A DNA stretch of 64,000 nt from Nicotiana tabacum. Lineage: Eukaryota > Streptophyta > Magnoliopsida > Solanales > Solanaceae. Under the pieces are notes generated by a model, which did not search any database, was not told the origin of the DNA, and saw only the letters and a program-made list of their open reading frames with translations. The stretch is from assembly GCF_000715075.1 (NCBI RefSeq), contig NC_134087.1, positions 188,821,276 through 188,885,275 of the forward strand, written 5' to 3'. Shown piece after piece: positions 1 to 10,896 of this stretch. The number at the start of each line of letters is the position of its first letter. Position 1 is the first letter of the stretch. The position numbers and the translations under genes were made by a program.

Positions 1-1281
1 CTCTTAAAACTATGTTTTAAGATCCGGAACACAAATTCAGGGCCTCAACCTCACAAAGGTCGAGTTCAGGCCAAAACAGGCCAAGCCGGCCTGCTTCGAA
101 CAAGCAGTGGCCCAGGTCTGGCCGATCACGCTTGGGCTAGATTTGGGCCCGTGATTATTTGTTCGGACAACCTCGTTTTTGATTTTAGGCGTTTCTGAAT
201 GTTGTTACAAACAACTTGCAAGCATATAATTAATTAGGACTATCTACTGTTTTCAATTGATAAGGACAAACGCGATAAGAAACGTAGTTGCTATAGGATA
301 TCCTTTTAAAATAAGAACGAGATGAGCCTCGATGAAAATAAACACAACGTGCAGATGCGGGGCCCTTGTTTAAATGTATATTATCGAAGCATTTAGGTTC
401 CAGGACGGGTTGTTTAGCAAATCTCGCAACCCTCCTAAAATAACAATACGTTAGACTCTTTAGGACGCGCCTTAATAAATCTTACCTTCTTAAACTCGGG
501 TGCGCATTTATGTGACCCAAATCCAATTCTCAACGGAGTCGAAATGTGTTTCTAATCACGGGTACATTGATTGTGACGTGGTTCGAGATGCATGTCCATG
601 ACGTTGCAAATTCATTAAAAAATAAAGAACGAGATGAGCCTCGCCAAATAAAAAATACAAATTGCGGGGCCCTCAGTAAATATTTGCTTTAGAAATTATT
701 TGGATTTCGGGATGGACCGTTTAGTAAAATTCCACGGTCTTACCCAAAATAAATACGCTAGTCGCTTTAGGCGCGTCTTTAATAATTTAATTTCCTTAAA
801 CTCGGGTGCGCATTGATGTGACCCAAATCCCAATCTCAACGGAGTCAAAGTGTGTCGACGACCACGGGTACATTGATTGTAACGCGGTTCGCGATACATT
901 TTCGCAACGTTGCAATTCCTGATAAAAACAGTAAAATGATAAAAACGGTTAAAAGTTAAATTTTGCACATAAGCTCGCACTTGTATAAAATCAGATAATC
1001 TAGCCGAATATGATAGTTAAGCAACCGTGCTAGAACCATGGAACTCGGGAATGCCTAACACCTTCTCCCGGGTTAACAGAATTCCTTATCCGGATTTCTG
1101 GTACACAGACTGTAATATAGAGTCATTATTTTCCTCGATTCGGGATTAAAATTGGTGACTTGGGACACCCTAAATCTCCCAAGTGGCGACTCTGAAATTA
1201 ATAAACCATCCCCGTTTCGATTGTCCTTTAATTGAAAAAACTCCCCTGCGCCCCTCGGGCGCGGAAAAAGGAGGTGTGACA
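1..1281 (+). mobile_element. Family A (Ogre/Tat-like) LTR, 3' portion
   Basis: This is the end of a long LTR entering from outside the window. Its 3' edge is the terminal CA at 1280-1281 (GGTGTGACA), followed after a short spacer by a tRNA-Arg primer site, the arrangement expected at a 5' LTR/internal junction. The last 200 bases carry the typical U5 end, with an AACACCTTCTCCCGGG motif and a GTGGCGACTCT motif. A diverged inverted copy of the same LTR lies at 2437-6421. No protein-coding ORF is credible here. The family assignment rests on primer site and LTR style, not on coding domains, so the lineage is inferred. Confidence 0.8.
315..925 (+). repeat. Two-copy ~312-bp tandem duplication inside the family A LTR
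   Basis: Two adjacent units start with the same GAACGAGATGAGCCTCG at 315 and 627. Both run through a CGGGGCCCT motif, a TTAAACTCGGGTGCGCATT motif and a CACGGGTACATTGATTGT motif. The units are clearly diverged, so the duplication is not recent. The inverted LTR at 2437-6421 carries a single unit (about 2730-3010). Confidence 0.85.
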
Positions 1282-1285
1282 GCTC

Positions 1286-1303
1286 TGGCGACTCTGCTGG
1301 GGA
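1286..1303 (+). other. Primer binding site, tRNA-Arg type
   Basis: TGGCGACTCTGCTGGGGA begins four bases after the LTR end. TGGCGACTCTG is complementary to the 3' end of a plant tRNA-Arg including CCA, the primer described for Ogre elements. The same core occurs in E2 at 59795-59805. Confidence 0.85.
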
Positions 1304-2436
1304 TCTAACCCAGAACCACTGGTTCAGGGTTAAGAATTCGAGCTTAGAATAATTGTTATTATTTGGCTTTATTTATTATCTGATTTTATTATTATTTGTT
1401 TTAGCCTAAATGTGCAAAATGCTACTTTTACCGCTTTGATATTATTTGAACTGTATATAAACTGTGCCGAAACCCTTCTCTTCTTACCTCTGGGGATGTG
1501 CTTACTGGTTGAGACTCCCTATTCTGTTAGTGTCGTACCCTAAATAAAAGAGGCTCGGAAAGTTTCTAAGCCGGCTGGCCTTTTGGTTCCCGGAAAGGAG
1601 CTCCTTCCTCAACTCGAGTTGTCCGCTCGGGTACACTGTCTAGAACACCGACCCAGGTTTTGAACATAGAATAACGTGACTTCATGCCGGATCCCTAGTA
1701 GGAACGCTTATTTGCATCATGTTGCATATGACTTAGGGGACTCAACACAGGGGTTGGGTCCGTCTAGGACTAGCAACCTAATATGAAAAGACCATTCTGA
1801 TGCATCCTATTGTTGTCCGTGCATTTATTTGTCTCATGCCCGCATGCTGACTGGTGTTTGAATATTTGGAATATTGTGAAAAAAAAAGAGTGAAATAACG
1901 GTTAGGAATTGATTGTTTATTGTTGAAAAAAAAGAAAAAAAACAAATACTGTCAAAACTCTGCCAAAATTTTGAAAAAAAAGTCGTTGTTCTATTTTTCA
2001 AAAAAAAAATAAAAATAGAAAATTTTTCCAGAAAATTTTCTAACTGAAAAGAAAATTTTCTGCCCCAGTTTGACAATCTTTCTTGTGACATGCATTTCCG
2101 TTATAAATGCTATTTCCTTTACCTGTTTCAAATCAAACAAAATTTGTTAGTTTAAAACGCGGTGGTTGGTTGTGATACTCCTACTGGGATGACTTTTCCC
2201 TTTCTCCTTCCCTGCTTTGCGTTCCAAAACTTGTTGGGGATGATATTATTTGCTGGGGATAATTTTTTCTACTGGGGATATCCCTCTTCTTTTGTGGCAT
2301 GGCTCGGAAACTTGCATTTTCCCGACCTTTTAGTCTCGCATGAATTTCCCAAATCATGCTTATTGCTCTCCTTGTTTTGTCCACAGGCCTCGGCCTTGAG
2401 GTTTTAATAACCTTTGATTTTGGCAAGGATATCCCT
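1304..2436 (+). mobile_element. 5' leader remnant of the family A element, truncated before gag
   Basis: This is non-coding leader downstream of the primer site. It holds a hairpin with loop TTGTCCG (1613-1631) shared with E1 and E2, A/T-rich homopolymer tracts (1880-2060), and repeated CTGGGGATAATTT / CTGGGGATATCCC segments (2251-2286). It stops abruptly where an inverted LTR begins, with no gag. The listed ORFs here are low-complexity and not supported. Confidence 0.7.
1613..1631 (+). other. Leader hairpin, loop TTGTCCG (family A copy)
   Basis: Stem arms CTCGAG and CTCGGG flank TTGTCCG. The same loop with a differently sequenced but matching stem is present in the leaders of E1 (22205-22223) and E2 (59371-59389, minus). 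The role is unknown; packaging or dimerisation is a guess. Confidence 0.6.
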
Positions 2437-5400
2437 CTTGACACTTGGGAGATTTAGGGTGTCCCAAGTCACCTATTTTAATCCCGAATCGAGGAAAAGA
2501 ATGACTCTGTATTACAGTCTGCGCACCAGAAATCCGGATAAGGAATTCTGTTAACCCGGGAGAAGGTGTTAGGCATTCCCGAGTTCCGTGGTTCTAGCAC
2601 GGTCGCTCAACTGTCATATCTGGCTTAAATATCTGATTTTTATACAATTATGAGCTCATGTGCAAATTTTATCTTTTTACCGCTTTTATTATTGTTATTA
2701 TTATTTTTACAAGAATGTGAACATTGTTTAAAACATGTCTTTGGATTACGTCACATGAAATGCTCCCGCAATCCGGAACACATTTTTATTCAATGTTTTG
2801 GGATTTGGATTTGGGTTGCATGAAATACGCACCCGAGTTTAAGAAGATAATATTATTAAATACGCGCCTAAAGAGACTAGCGTATCATTATTTTGGGTAG
2901 GGCCGAGAAATTTGCTAAACGGCTCCTCCCGAATTCTAAGCAATTAAATGTACATTTATTGAGGGCCCCGCAATCTATGCATTTTATTAAGCGAGGCTCA
3001 TCTCATTTATTTTAAATGGACAAATCTTAAAGCGACTACATTTTTCTATAAAAATTAGTCTCTAAAATAAAGGAAGAAAATCCTAATTAATTACTAGCTT
3101 TTATTTTATTTATTTAAGAAAACATGACATACTAATTGCTAGATTAATACAAATATTGATGAAAAGGAATTTTATTTAAAAAAATTCGAAATTATAAATA
3201 AAATAAAAATTTGACAACTAATATTCAAAAGAATCAAATACAGCTAAATAAAAACTCACCGTTGTTATAAAAAAAATTGAGATTAATTATTCACAACCAT
3301 TTGAAACTAGATTTTAACCATAATTACTAAATCTTTTTAGAAAGTCTTTTAGACTTAAACGAAGTTTCTAATCTTGCCTGAACTCAAATGCCTTAATGCC
3401 TAATTTTCGAAAATTAATTCAAATTCATGCCTTAACTAAATTTATCTACTTATTCATGATTAACCTACTGTTGATAATTTTGAAATCTTCATAACTAGTG
3501 AATTAACTTGTTTTGCCAAACCGATTCATTAAAGACTAACTTATGTTATTTTTTTTACTTCAATTATTATTCAATAATAGATGAAATAGTTTAAATACAA
3601 TCGAAGATGAGAATCAACAGCAATAATAACAATACAGCACAACAACAACAGTCCAGCAGCAGTAACAACCTAGGAACAGAGTTTGCAAACCAGTGGAGCA
3701 GTAATCCCAAAAAACAAAAGCTTCAAGCTTTGATGAAACAACAATTAATTTTGATTTCAAACAATGAAAGAAAGCAAAAGATTTTTTTTTAGTTTTTTTT
3801 TTATTTTGAAAGTTTAAATATTTTTCGGAATTTTCTCTCTCCTAAATGTTCAGCCCTTGTTTCTCTCTCTTATTTTTTTCTGTTCTTCTCTATATTCAGA
3901 TTAGTTCCTCTATCTGTATTTTTTCTTGTTTTTCTCTTCTGTCCTCCTCTAAAAATCTGATCAAGCCTTCTATATATATATCACATCCCCAAATCCTTTA
4001 ATCAATTAAAATCAACCCATTTTCTCCTACCAAACTCATTATCTTCCCACTCACCCCCCACTATATTAAACTAACATATCAAACCAACCCATTACATTTT
4101 GTCCCCCATGCCTACCATAAACAATTGTCATATTACCCTCCACTACATTTTGTCTTGTCCCCCATTAAATTAAACAATTATATCAAAACCCACCCCATTA
4201 CATTTTGTCCCCCATGCTTAATTACTTTAATATTATCTTAATTTTAATGGAAAGAACATTCAAAATAAATAATTATTCAGAAATTAAATTCCAAAAATGC
4301 CCCTCTGCCCTTACTGAAATTACCAAACTAACCCTGAACGTACTGCAAATTACCAAACTACCCCCATCAGCTATAACAAATCAATTAATCAAACTCAACC
4401 AAAATATAGCCAATATGACCAATTTCTACACAAATTCAAACAACAAATCATGTGAACACGGATGAACAACAAAGAACAACTAAAATTTTGATTGAACAAT
4501 ATTTTTAGCAATAAACAAACCTACTTTCAGATTCAACAACAACAACAACAACAAACAAGTATATTCAGATTTCTAAATTCAATAATCATTTGAATTTAAA
4601 ATCAACTCTAACAACATTACAACCAACAATTCCTATATTAAACTTAAACAAGATTATGAGACAAACTCAAGAAATAATCATAAATGATAAACAATAAACA
4701 CGAAAATCAAACTATACAAATTTCGGATTCAAGATCAACCAATCAAAGTATGGACATGAATTAAATCTAAAAATAAAACGACGGATTCAAATGATTAAAC
4801 CAACATACTTCCCTATTACAAATAAATTATTTTAGGCAAATAAAAAAACAAAACTTAAGAAGAAACAATTATGAATTTAAACTTGAACTTAACAATATTA
4901 ACAATTTTTGAAAAAAAATAAATACATAGAACACATGAAACAAATTAATTAAACTTCAATTTGTATCTAACCAACATTAAACTAACAACTTTTACCTAAA
5001 CAATAAACAAGAACGATAAAACAAACATGAAACAAACTGAAAAATTCACAAAATAATGAACGAAACAAACATTTAACAATTTCGGATCCAAAAAAATATC
5101 AAACAAAATTACGGACAATAAATGAGATTCAAAAACCAACTAACCGGAAATGAAACGACGAACAACGAAGAAGATGAAGTAACCACAACTGGGCTTCTTT
5201 GGCCATAGAAGAAGCAGCAAGAAAACAAAAGCGTGAAGGCGACGCGGCAAGCCGAAGCAGAAACGTGAGCAGCTGTGTGTGCTCGTCCATGGCGGAGAAG
5301 CAGCAGCTCGGAGGAGAAGAAACAGCAGCGACACAGCAGGAGCTTCGACGAGCAGCAGTAGCACGGAGGAGCTGGAAGGAGGAAGAGAAGCAGCAGTGAA

Positions 5401-6421
5401 AACCTCAATGAAACTAGAAGATGCAGTAGCAACGCAGCTCGACGAAACAGTAATCTCGAAGCAGCGACACTGTTTGGCGCAGCCATGTTAGCTCCGGTTC
5501 GAGCTCGATGAAACAGTAGCAGCTATGGTAGAAAGAAGAGAAGTATCAACGTCGATGTTGAGAAGAAAACGCAGCAGCAACGCAGCTCGACGAAACAGTA
5601 GCAGCTAGTGGTTTCGTTATTGGAGAAGAACACGAAGCATCGGCAACAGCTATGAGAGCTGGAGGCTTGAGGGTTTGTATGGACGATGAGGAGGGGAATT
5701 TCGTGTGAGGGTGGTGACAACGGAGGCTGGGCAGCCATGGGAGGGGTGTGAGGAGTTTGGAGAAGAAGAAGAAAAATGAGAGGGGGGGGGGGATGAGTTT
5801 AGTATTTTAGGGTTTGGTTATTTTTTGTTTTTGGTTTGTAAAAATGAAAACATAAAAATGAAAAGGGGTTGGGTATTGGGGTTATGGGGTGGACCGGTTC
5901 GACCCGGTTTGGAATGGACCGGGTCATGAGAAGGTTGGACAATTTTTTTTGGGCCTGTGGCTCACAATTGAAGAAGTGGCCCAATCCGATTTTTCTTTGT
6001 ATTTTTGCCCTCTTTTCTTCTTTTATTTTCTAAAACTAAATTATAAAAATAATTATTATTATTAAGAACTAAATTAAGTTATAAAAGCGTAAATTAACTC
6101 CCAATAACAATTAACGCATAATTAAGTAATAATTAAGCATAAAATTGTATATTTGGACATTAAATGCTAAAATTGCAAACGATGCCTATTTTTGTAATTT
6201 TTTTTAAAACAAACTTAATTACTAACAATTGTAGAATTAAATCCTACATGCAAAATGCGACATATTTTTATATTTTTTATTAATTTAACAAATAAACATG
6301 CACAGACAAACATAAATAATTATTCAAAAAATATCACAAAATTGCACACCAAGAAAAAATCATTTTATTTTTGAATTTTTGGGAGTAATTCTCATATAGG
6401 GCAAAAATCACGTGCTTACAA
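2437..6421 (-). mobile_element. Family A LTR, inverted, nearly complete
   Basis: Read on the minus strand, the LTR starts TGTAAGCACGTGATTTTTGC at 6421 and runs to 2437, where about the last 95 bases (U5 end and primer site) are missing. Its 3' part is the reverse complement of 1-1187. No polypurine tract lies outside 6421, so this is a 5' or solo LTR, not a 3' LTR. Inside are a trinucleotide-rich stretch (5200-5620), three copies of a GCAGCTCGACGAAACAGTA-type segment near 5432, 5500 and 5580, and repeated CATTTTGTCCCCCAT segments (4097-4215). The short Q-, L- or S-rich ORFs in it look like translations of simple sequence. Confidence 0.8.
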
Positions 6422-7648
6422 CTACGACATCAATAACCCATCCTGAGTCTGAGCTCACTCTCTAGCTGCACAAGTTCATTCACCCCTCATGGGCATCAAT
6501 TAAATGTGCAGCAACATCCTTCCAATTCAAAGTTATGTCATATCCTTCTTCATTTCAAGCAGCTCCTTTCCATTATATCAAATCTCCTGTCGCATAGTAG
6601 TTCGTACTTCAAATTAAATTCGTAGACCCCAATCACCAATCACTAAAATTCTCAAACATTCCAAACTCCACTTAAGGTGCATAGTCATCCTACCGCAAGA
6701 CCCATATGCAACTCCGCTACTCTCCCACTTTGGTGGAACTCACCCCTTTAATCGACTACTCGACCTTTGCTTCTTATACATGGCCTTCTAGAAGTTTTAA
6801 CCACCACCTGACACTCCCCACATGTCCTTCCTCATCCTTTGCTGCTCAGCTGTTGCCTTAAAAAAAATCATCTTCGTATCGTTTGGGCCATCAACACTAG
6901 ATATACCGATTCAACTCTGAACCACCGCACATCGCGATCTCTGACAGTCGTCTCTCCATTATTATTTCACAATATCCTGCCTCAATGGCGAATTAAAGGA
7001 AACCATAACACCGGCAAACTCAACATATTCAATCGAGCATGACGATACCACGTCATAGATGAAAATTCCACCACGCTCGAAAATATCAAGTCTTGTTACT
7101 CCATTACTCCAAATCTGGATGTCCCTAGGCCAATTGCTTTTCCTCTGCCGGAAATGAAGTATCAGATCTCTGAATCGTGCACTGAGTAGGCTTCTTTTGA
7201 AATCATTCACTGCCCCAACACATAGGCAAGTATCCTGCTATCAAGTTATTACTGTGCGATAACCAATCGTGAGCATCATAGCAACATGTGCATAGCCTCT
7301 AAGCTCTTAGAAGCACATCTACCGAGCCGAAATGATAGAAAAATCCTTTTGCAAGGCGACGACAATAGCCCAATCAACTATACCGGGAGAAACATCCCGC
7401 ACCACGTCCGTAGTACCATTACAATTCCTCAATTCCCGATTTATAACAAGCGATTCGCACCGCGTATTGTCGAGTAGGAAGGAAACAAGGGCATAAGCCC
7501 CAAGGAATCAAATCGCACGATGAGGAATCAAGAAGGGAAGTGCTCCTAACAGCCCTGTAGCCTCTCAAAGATAAGTACAGACATCTTCGTACCGATTCGC
7601 AAGACTCTACTAGACTCGCTCATGACTCGTGAGACCTAAGGGAACCTA
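6422..7648 (-). mobile_element. Truncated internal region of a family B gypsy element
   Basis: On the minus strand this follows the iMet primer site at 7649-7662, so it is the start of an internal region. It contains no recognisable gag or pol. The minus ORF at 6962-7210 has no motif I recognise. It ends at the outer edge of the inverted family A LTR, which suggests that family A inserted into it. Confidence 0.55.
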
Positions 7649-7662
7649 GTGCTCTGATACCA
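7649..7662 (-). other. Primer binding site, tRNA-iMet type
   Basis: On the minus strand the sequence is TGGTATCAGAGCAC, three bases inside the LTR end. This is the complement of the 3' end of initiator tRNA-Met and is the common plant gypsy/copia primer site. It identifies the flanking LTR as a 5' LTR. Confidence 0.9.
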
Positions 7663-7665
7663 TGT

Positions 7666-10541
7666 TGTCACGACCCAAAATCCACTAAGGGTCGTGATGG
7701 CGCCGGACACATTTATCAGGCAAGCCAACCAAGATACTTAATTAAATTCTCGTTTTAAAATTTTTGAAAACTATGATTTTCCCTCCTTTTTACCAGTAAA
7801 AGATAATCATCTCAAATCAAATATGAATGTTAAGAAGTTAATACAAGATACCCCAGAACTCGGTGTCACAAGTGCATGGGCATTTAATAGGAATGAAATA
7901 AAATACAGTAACTGTCCGGAATATAAGTAGACAGAAATGAAAATACAGTACAATACTCTGACGGAGACTCTGCTGGCTACGGTCGTCTCGAATAATGCAA
8001 CTCACCTGAGTCTCCGTATCAACCATGCCGCTATGCCACTAGCCACACATAAACATGTACAACAAAAATGCACAGCAAGTGTAGTATGAGTACGAAAACA
8101 ACGTGTACCAAATGAGTATCTCGTCTAATCTCAAAGAAGTAGAGACGAGAGGTCGACTTCGACACTTACTAGTGGTCCAATACCAATATATTATTAATGT
8201 GAGTAATCATGGAGTTATTAAGAACGACAGAAATTTCAAATAAGTCACGAACATGTAAAAGATTCTTCTTATATTAAAAACCTCCGGATTCATAATCTAT
8301 TAATTTTCAATTATCTCAAGCTAGGGAGGGCAAATAGCAATATCGATAAATCTCAAGGCAAGCAATACAAACATGCGCAAATCATGCCGAGGACGTACGA
8401 CCCGATCCAACATAAATGTAAAATGTGCACTGCCGAGGGTCGAACGACGCGAACCATAGATGCATCTATTATCCTGCTCGCGAATCATACATGCGACGCA
8501 GTCAAATTTAAATAAACAATTACCTTGCTCGCAAATCATACATGCGACGCAGGTACACATAGAAATACATGCTCAAACAGCCAAGTAAGAATTTATCGGG
8601 GAACATTTATCCAAATAAAAGTCAATTTTTTTTTTTACGATTTAAGAAAATGAAGTTTAATCCTTTTAGAAATTCATTTACCAATTTGATAGGATTTAAG
8701 CAATTCAATTGTCAATAACATTATAGATATTCCAATATAGCATGTTTTCGGTCCTAGACTATCCGGACTTACACATATCAGTAGCTACGCACGGACTCTC
8801 GTCACCTCGTGCGTACGTAGCCCCTACAAATAGGAGAACATAACCAATTATTTCACCTATGGACAATTCCCTCTTACAAGGTTAGAAAGGAGACTCACCT
8901 CGCTCCGAAGATCCATAACCGGCATTCCACGCCCTTTCGAAGACTCGAATCGATGTACATTGCTCCAAAATTAGCCAATAATTATGCAAATCCATTAATA
9001 TATGTTCAATTACTCATTACAATCCTATTTATAGCAATTCCTAACCCCGATCGAAAAGTTGACAAAATTGCTCTCGGGCCCACGTGCTCGGATTCCAAAT
9101 TTTTTTGAAGATAAAGTTTACCCATGAACTCATAAACTCAAATATATGGTTTTCTCTTAATTTCATACCCAAAATCGTGGTCAAATTCCAAGAATACGAA
9201 TTTTCTAGGTTTCCCCTCAACCCCAAGTTTTTGCCAAATTTTCATGCTCACATCCGCACATCATCAATGTATTTAACTCAAGATAGGTGGGGTTAGCTTA
9301 CCTTGTCGTTGATGATGAAAAACCCCACTTGAAGCTCCCCAAAATCGTCCATACCAAATGAAAAATGGGGGAAAATGACCAACCCCTCGATTTTTAAAGA
9401 TCTTACTGCCTCCAGCACTTTCGCACCTGTGGTCACCCGACCGCTTCTGCGGTTCCGCAGGTGCGGCCCCACTACCGCATCTGCGGTCCTTCCCAGGCCC
9501 CCTATTTTCGCTTCTGCGCTCCTTCTTCCGCAGGTGCAGTCCCGCTTCTGCGACGACTTGACCGTATCTGCGGTCCCAACCTTCTCCCTTCTCCACCGCA
9601 TCTACGCTCATTTAGCCGCTTTTGCGGCTTCGCACCTGCGACCAAATCTTCGCAGGTGCGGTTATACCAGATATCAACTGCTTCAGCTATTCTTCCAAAT
9701 TCTACTTCGATCCGTTAACCATCCAGAATCCACCTGAGGCTCCCAGAGACCCCGTCCAATCATACCAACCAGTCCCATAACACATTACAGACTTGTTCGA
9801 GGTCTCAAATCATATCAAACATAGCTAACATCATGAATCAACCTCCAATCCAAGCTTAATGAACTTTAGAACTTCAAACTTCTACATTCGATGCCGAAAC
9901 CTATCAAATCACGTCCGATTGATCTCAAATATTGCACACAAGTCATATTCGACATTACGGACCTGCTCCAACTTCCGGAATTGGATTCCAACCCCGATAT
10001 CAAAAAGTCCACTTCCGGTCAAACTTCTCAAAAACCTTCAAATTTCTATCTTTAGCCAAATGACTCTTAAATGACCTACGGACCTCCAAATTCACTTCTG
10101 ATCGTGCTCCTAACACCAGATTACTATATGGAGCTATTCCTAGACTCAAAATCTCAAACGAACATTGATAACCCTGAAATGCACTTCAATCCAAACTTAT
10201 AAGATTCTTCCAAAAATGCTAACTTCCACAATAGGCGCCAAAACATTCCCGGGTCTTCCAAAACCCAGTCCGGACATATGCCCAAGTCTGAAATCATCAT
10301 ACGAACCTGTTGGAACCTTCGAATCTCGATTCCGAGGTCATTTACTCAAAAATCCAACCTTAGTAAATTCTTTCAACTTAAAGCTTCCGAAATGAGAATT
10401 CTCTGTCCCAATCAACTCCGAACTTTCCGGAATTCAATTCCGACCGCGCGCACAAGTCATAATACCCAATGTGAAGCTGCTCATAGCCTCAAACTGCTGA
10501 ACGACGGGCTAGAGCTCAAAACGACCGATCGGGTCGTTACA
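7666..10541 (-). mobile_element. Family B gypsy 5' LTR (~2.9 kb)
   Basis: On the minus strand the LTR begins TGTAACGACCCGATCGGTCG at 10541 and ends TCGTGACA at 7666, next to the iMet primer site. The plus-strand solo LTR at 38423-41093 has a closely similar start and end and is a second copy of the family. A cluster of GCAGGTGCGG-type motifs lies at 9425-9665. A hairpin with GCTACG arms and a CACG/CGTG extension lies at 8784-8821. The candidate target duplication would begin at 10542 (ATTGC), but the other side is not visible. Lineage (chromovirus-like) is inferred from primer type and LTR style. Confidence 0.85.
9425..9665. repeat. Cluster of imperfect CGCAGGTGCGG / CCGCTTCTGCGG motifs
   Basis: About a dozen short G+C-rich motifs of the forms CGCACCTG, CTGCGG and CCGCAGGTGCGG, many self-complementary, are packed into 240 bases of an otherwise A+T-rich LTR. 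The solo LTR of the same family keeps a weaker version at 39105-39425. Confidence 0.7.
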
Positions 10542-10802
10542 ATTGCAGAGGATTTTGGCTTTTTTCTTCTTAGCAAAATTTGACTCTCATATCTTGTAAT
10601 CAGAAATTTGTGTGGCCATTCTAAGGAATCATCTGCAAACTTAAGCACTTTGACTGAAGAATTCAAATTCGTTTGCTGTTTACAATGAAGATGATAGAGG
10701 GAAAAGGTTCTTTTTTTTGTTTCTTCCAAGTTTTCACCATTTCGGCAACTAAATCCCTGCTTCTCTTGCCCATATCGTCCTTTTTCTTTCTTCTACACGC
10801 CA

Positions 10803-10830
10803 TTTCAAACGGTTCTTTAGCCGTTTGAAA
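10803..10830. promoter_or_regulatory. 10-bp perfect inverted repeat upstream of the LTR TATA box
   Basis: TTTCAAACGG and CCGTTTGAAA flank an 8-base spacer, centred about 70 bases upstream of the TATA box at 10889. It could be a protein-binding palindrome in the LTR promoter; no function is shown. Confidence 0.6.
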
Positions 10831-10888
10831 CCCTAACCCTTCAAGAATCCCGCCCAAATTAACCCTAGACAAACCCTAGATCGTCTCC

Positions 10889-10896
10889 TATAAATA
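10889..10896 (+). promoter_or_regulatory. TATA box of the family F LTR
   Basis: TATAAATA sits in CTCCTATAAATAGGGG, a classic plant TATA context, preceded by repeated AAACCCTA motifs (10827-10880). The expected start site is about 30 bases downstream. Confidence 0.6.

Noticed and set aside
1286..1303. tRNA gene near the primer-site sequence
   Set aside because: Only the 3'-end complement is present; no cloverleaf could be drawn. It is a primer site.
5109..5486. 125-aa hydrophobic ORF with a signal-peptide-like start
   Set aside because: It lies over a GCAGCA/GAAGAA trinucleotide stretch of the family A LTR, and both strands give biased ORFs. There is no conserved motif.
6962..7210. 82-aa minus ORF as a possible gag fragment of family B
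   Set aside because: No recognisable gag, protease or RT motif, and no second copy in the window to compare.
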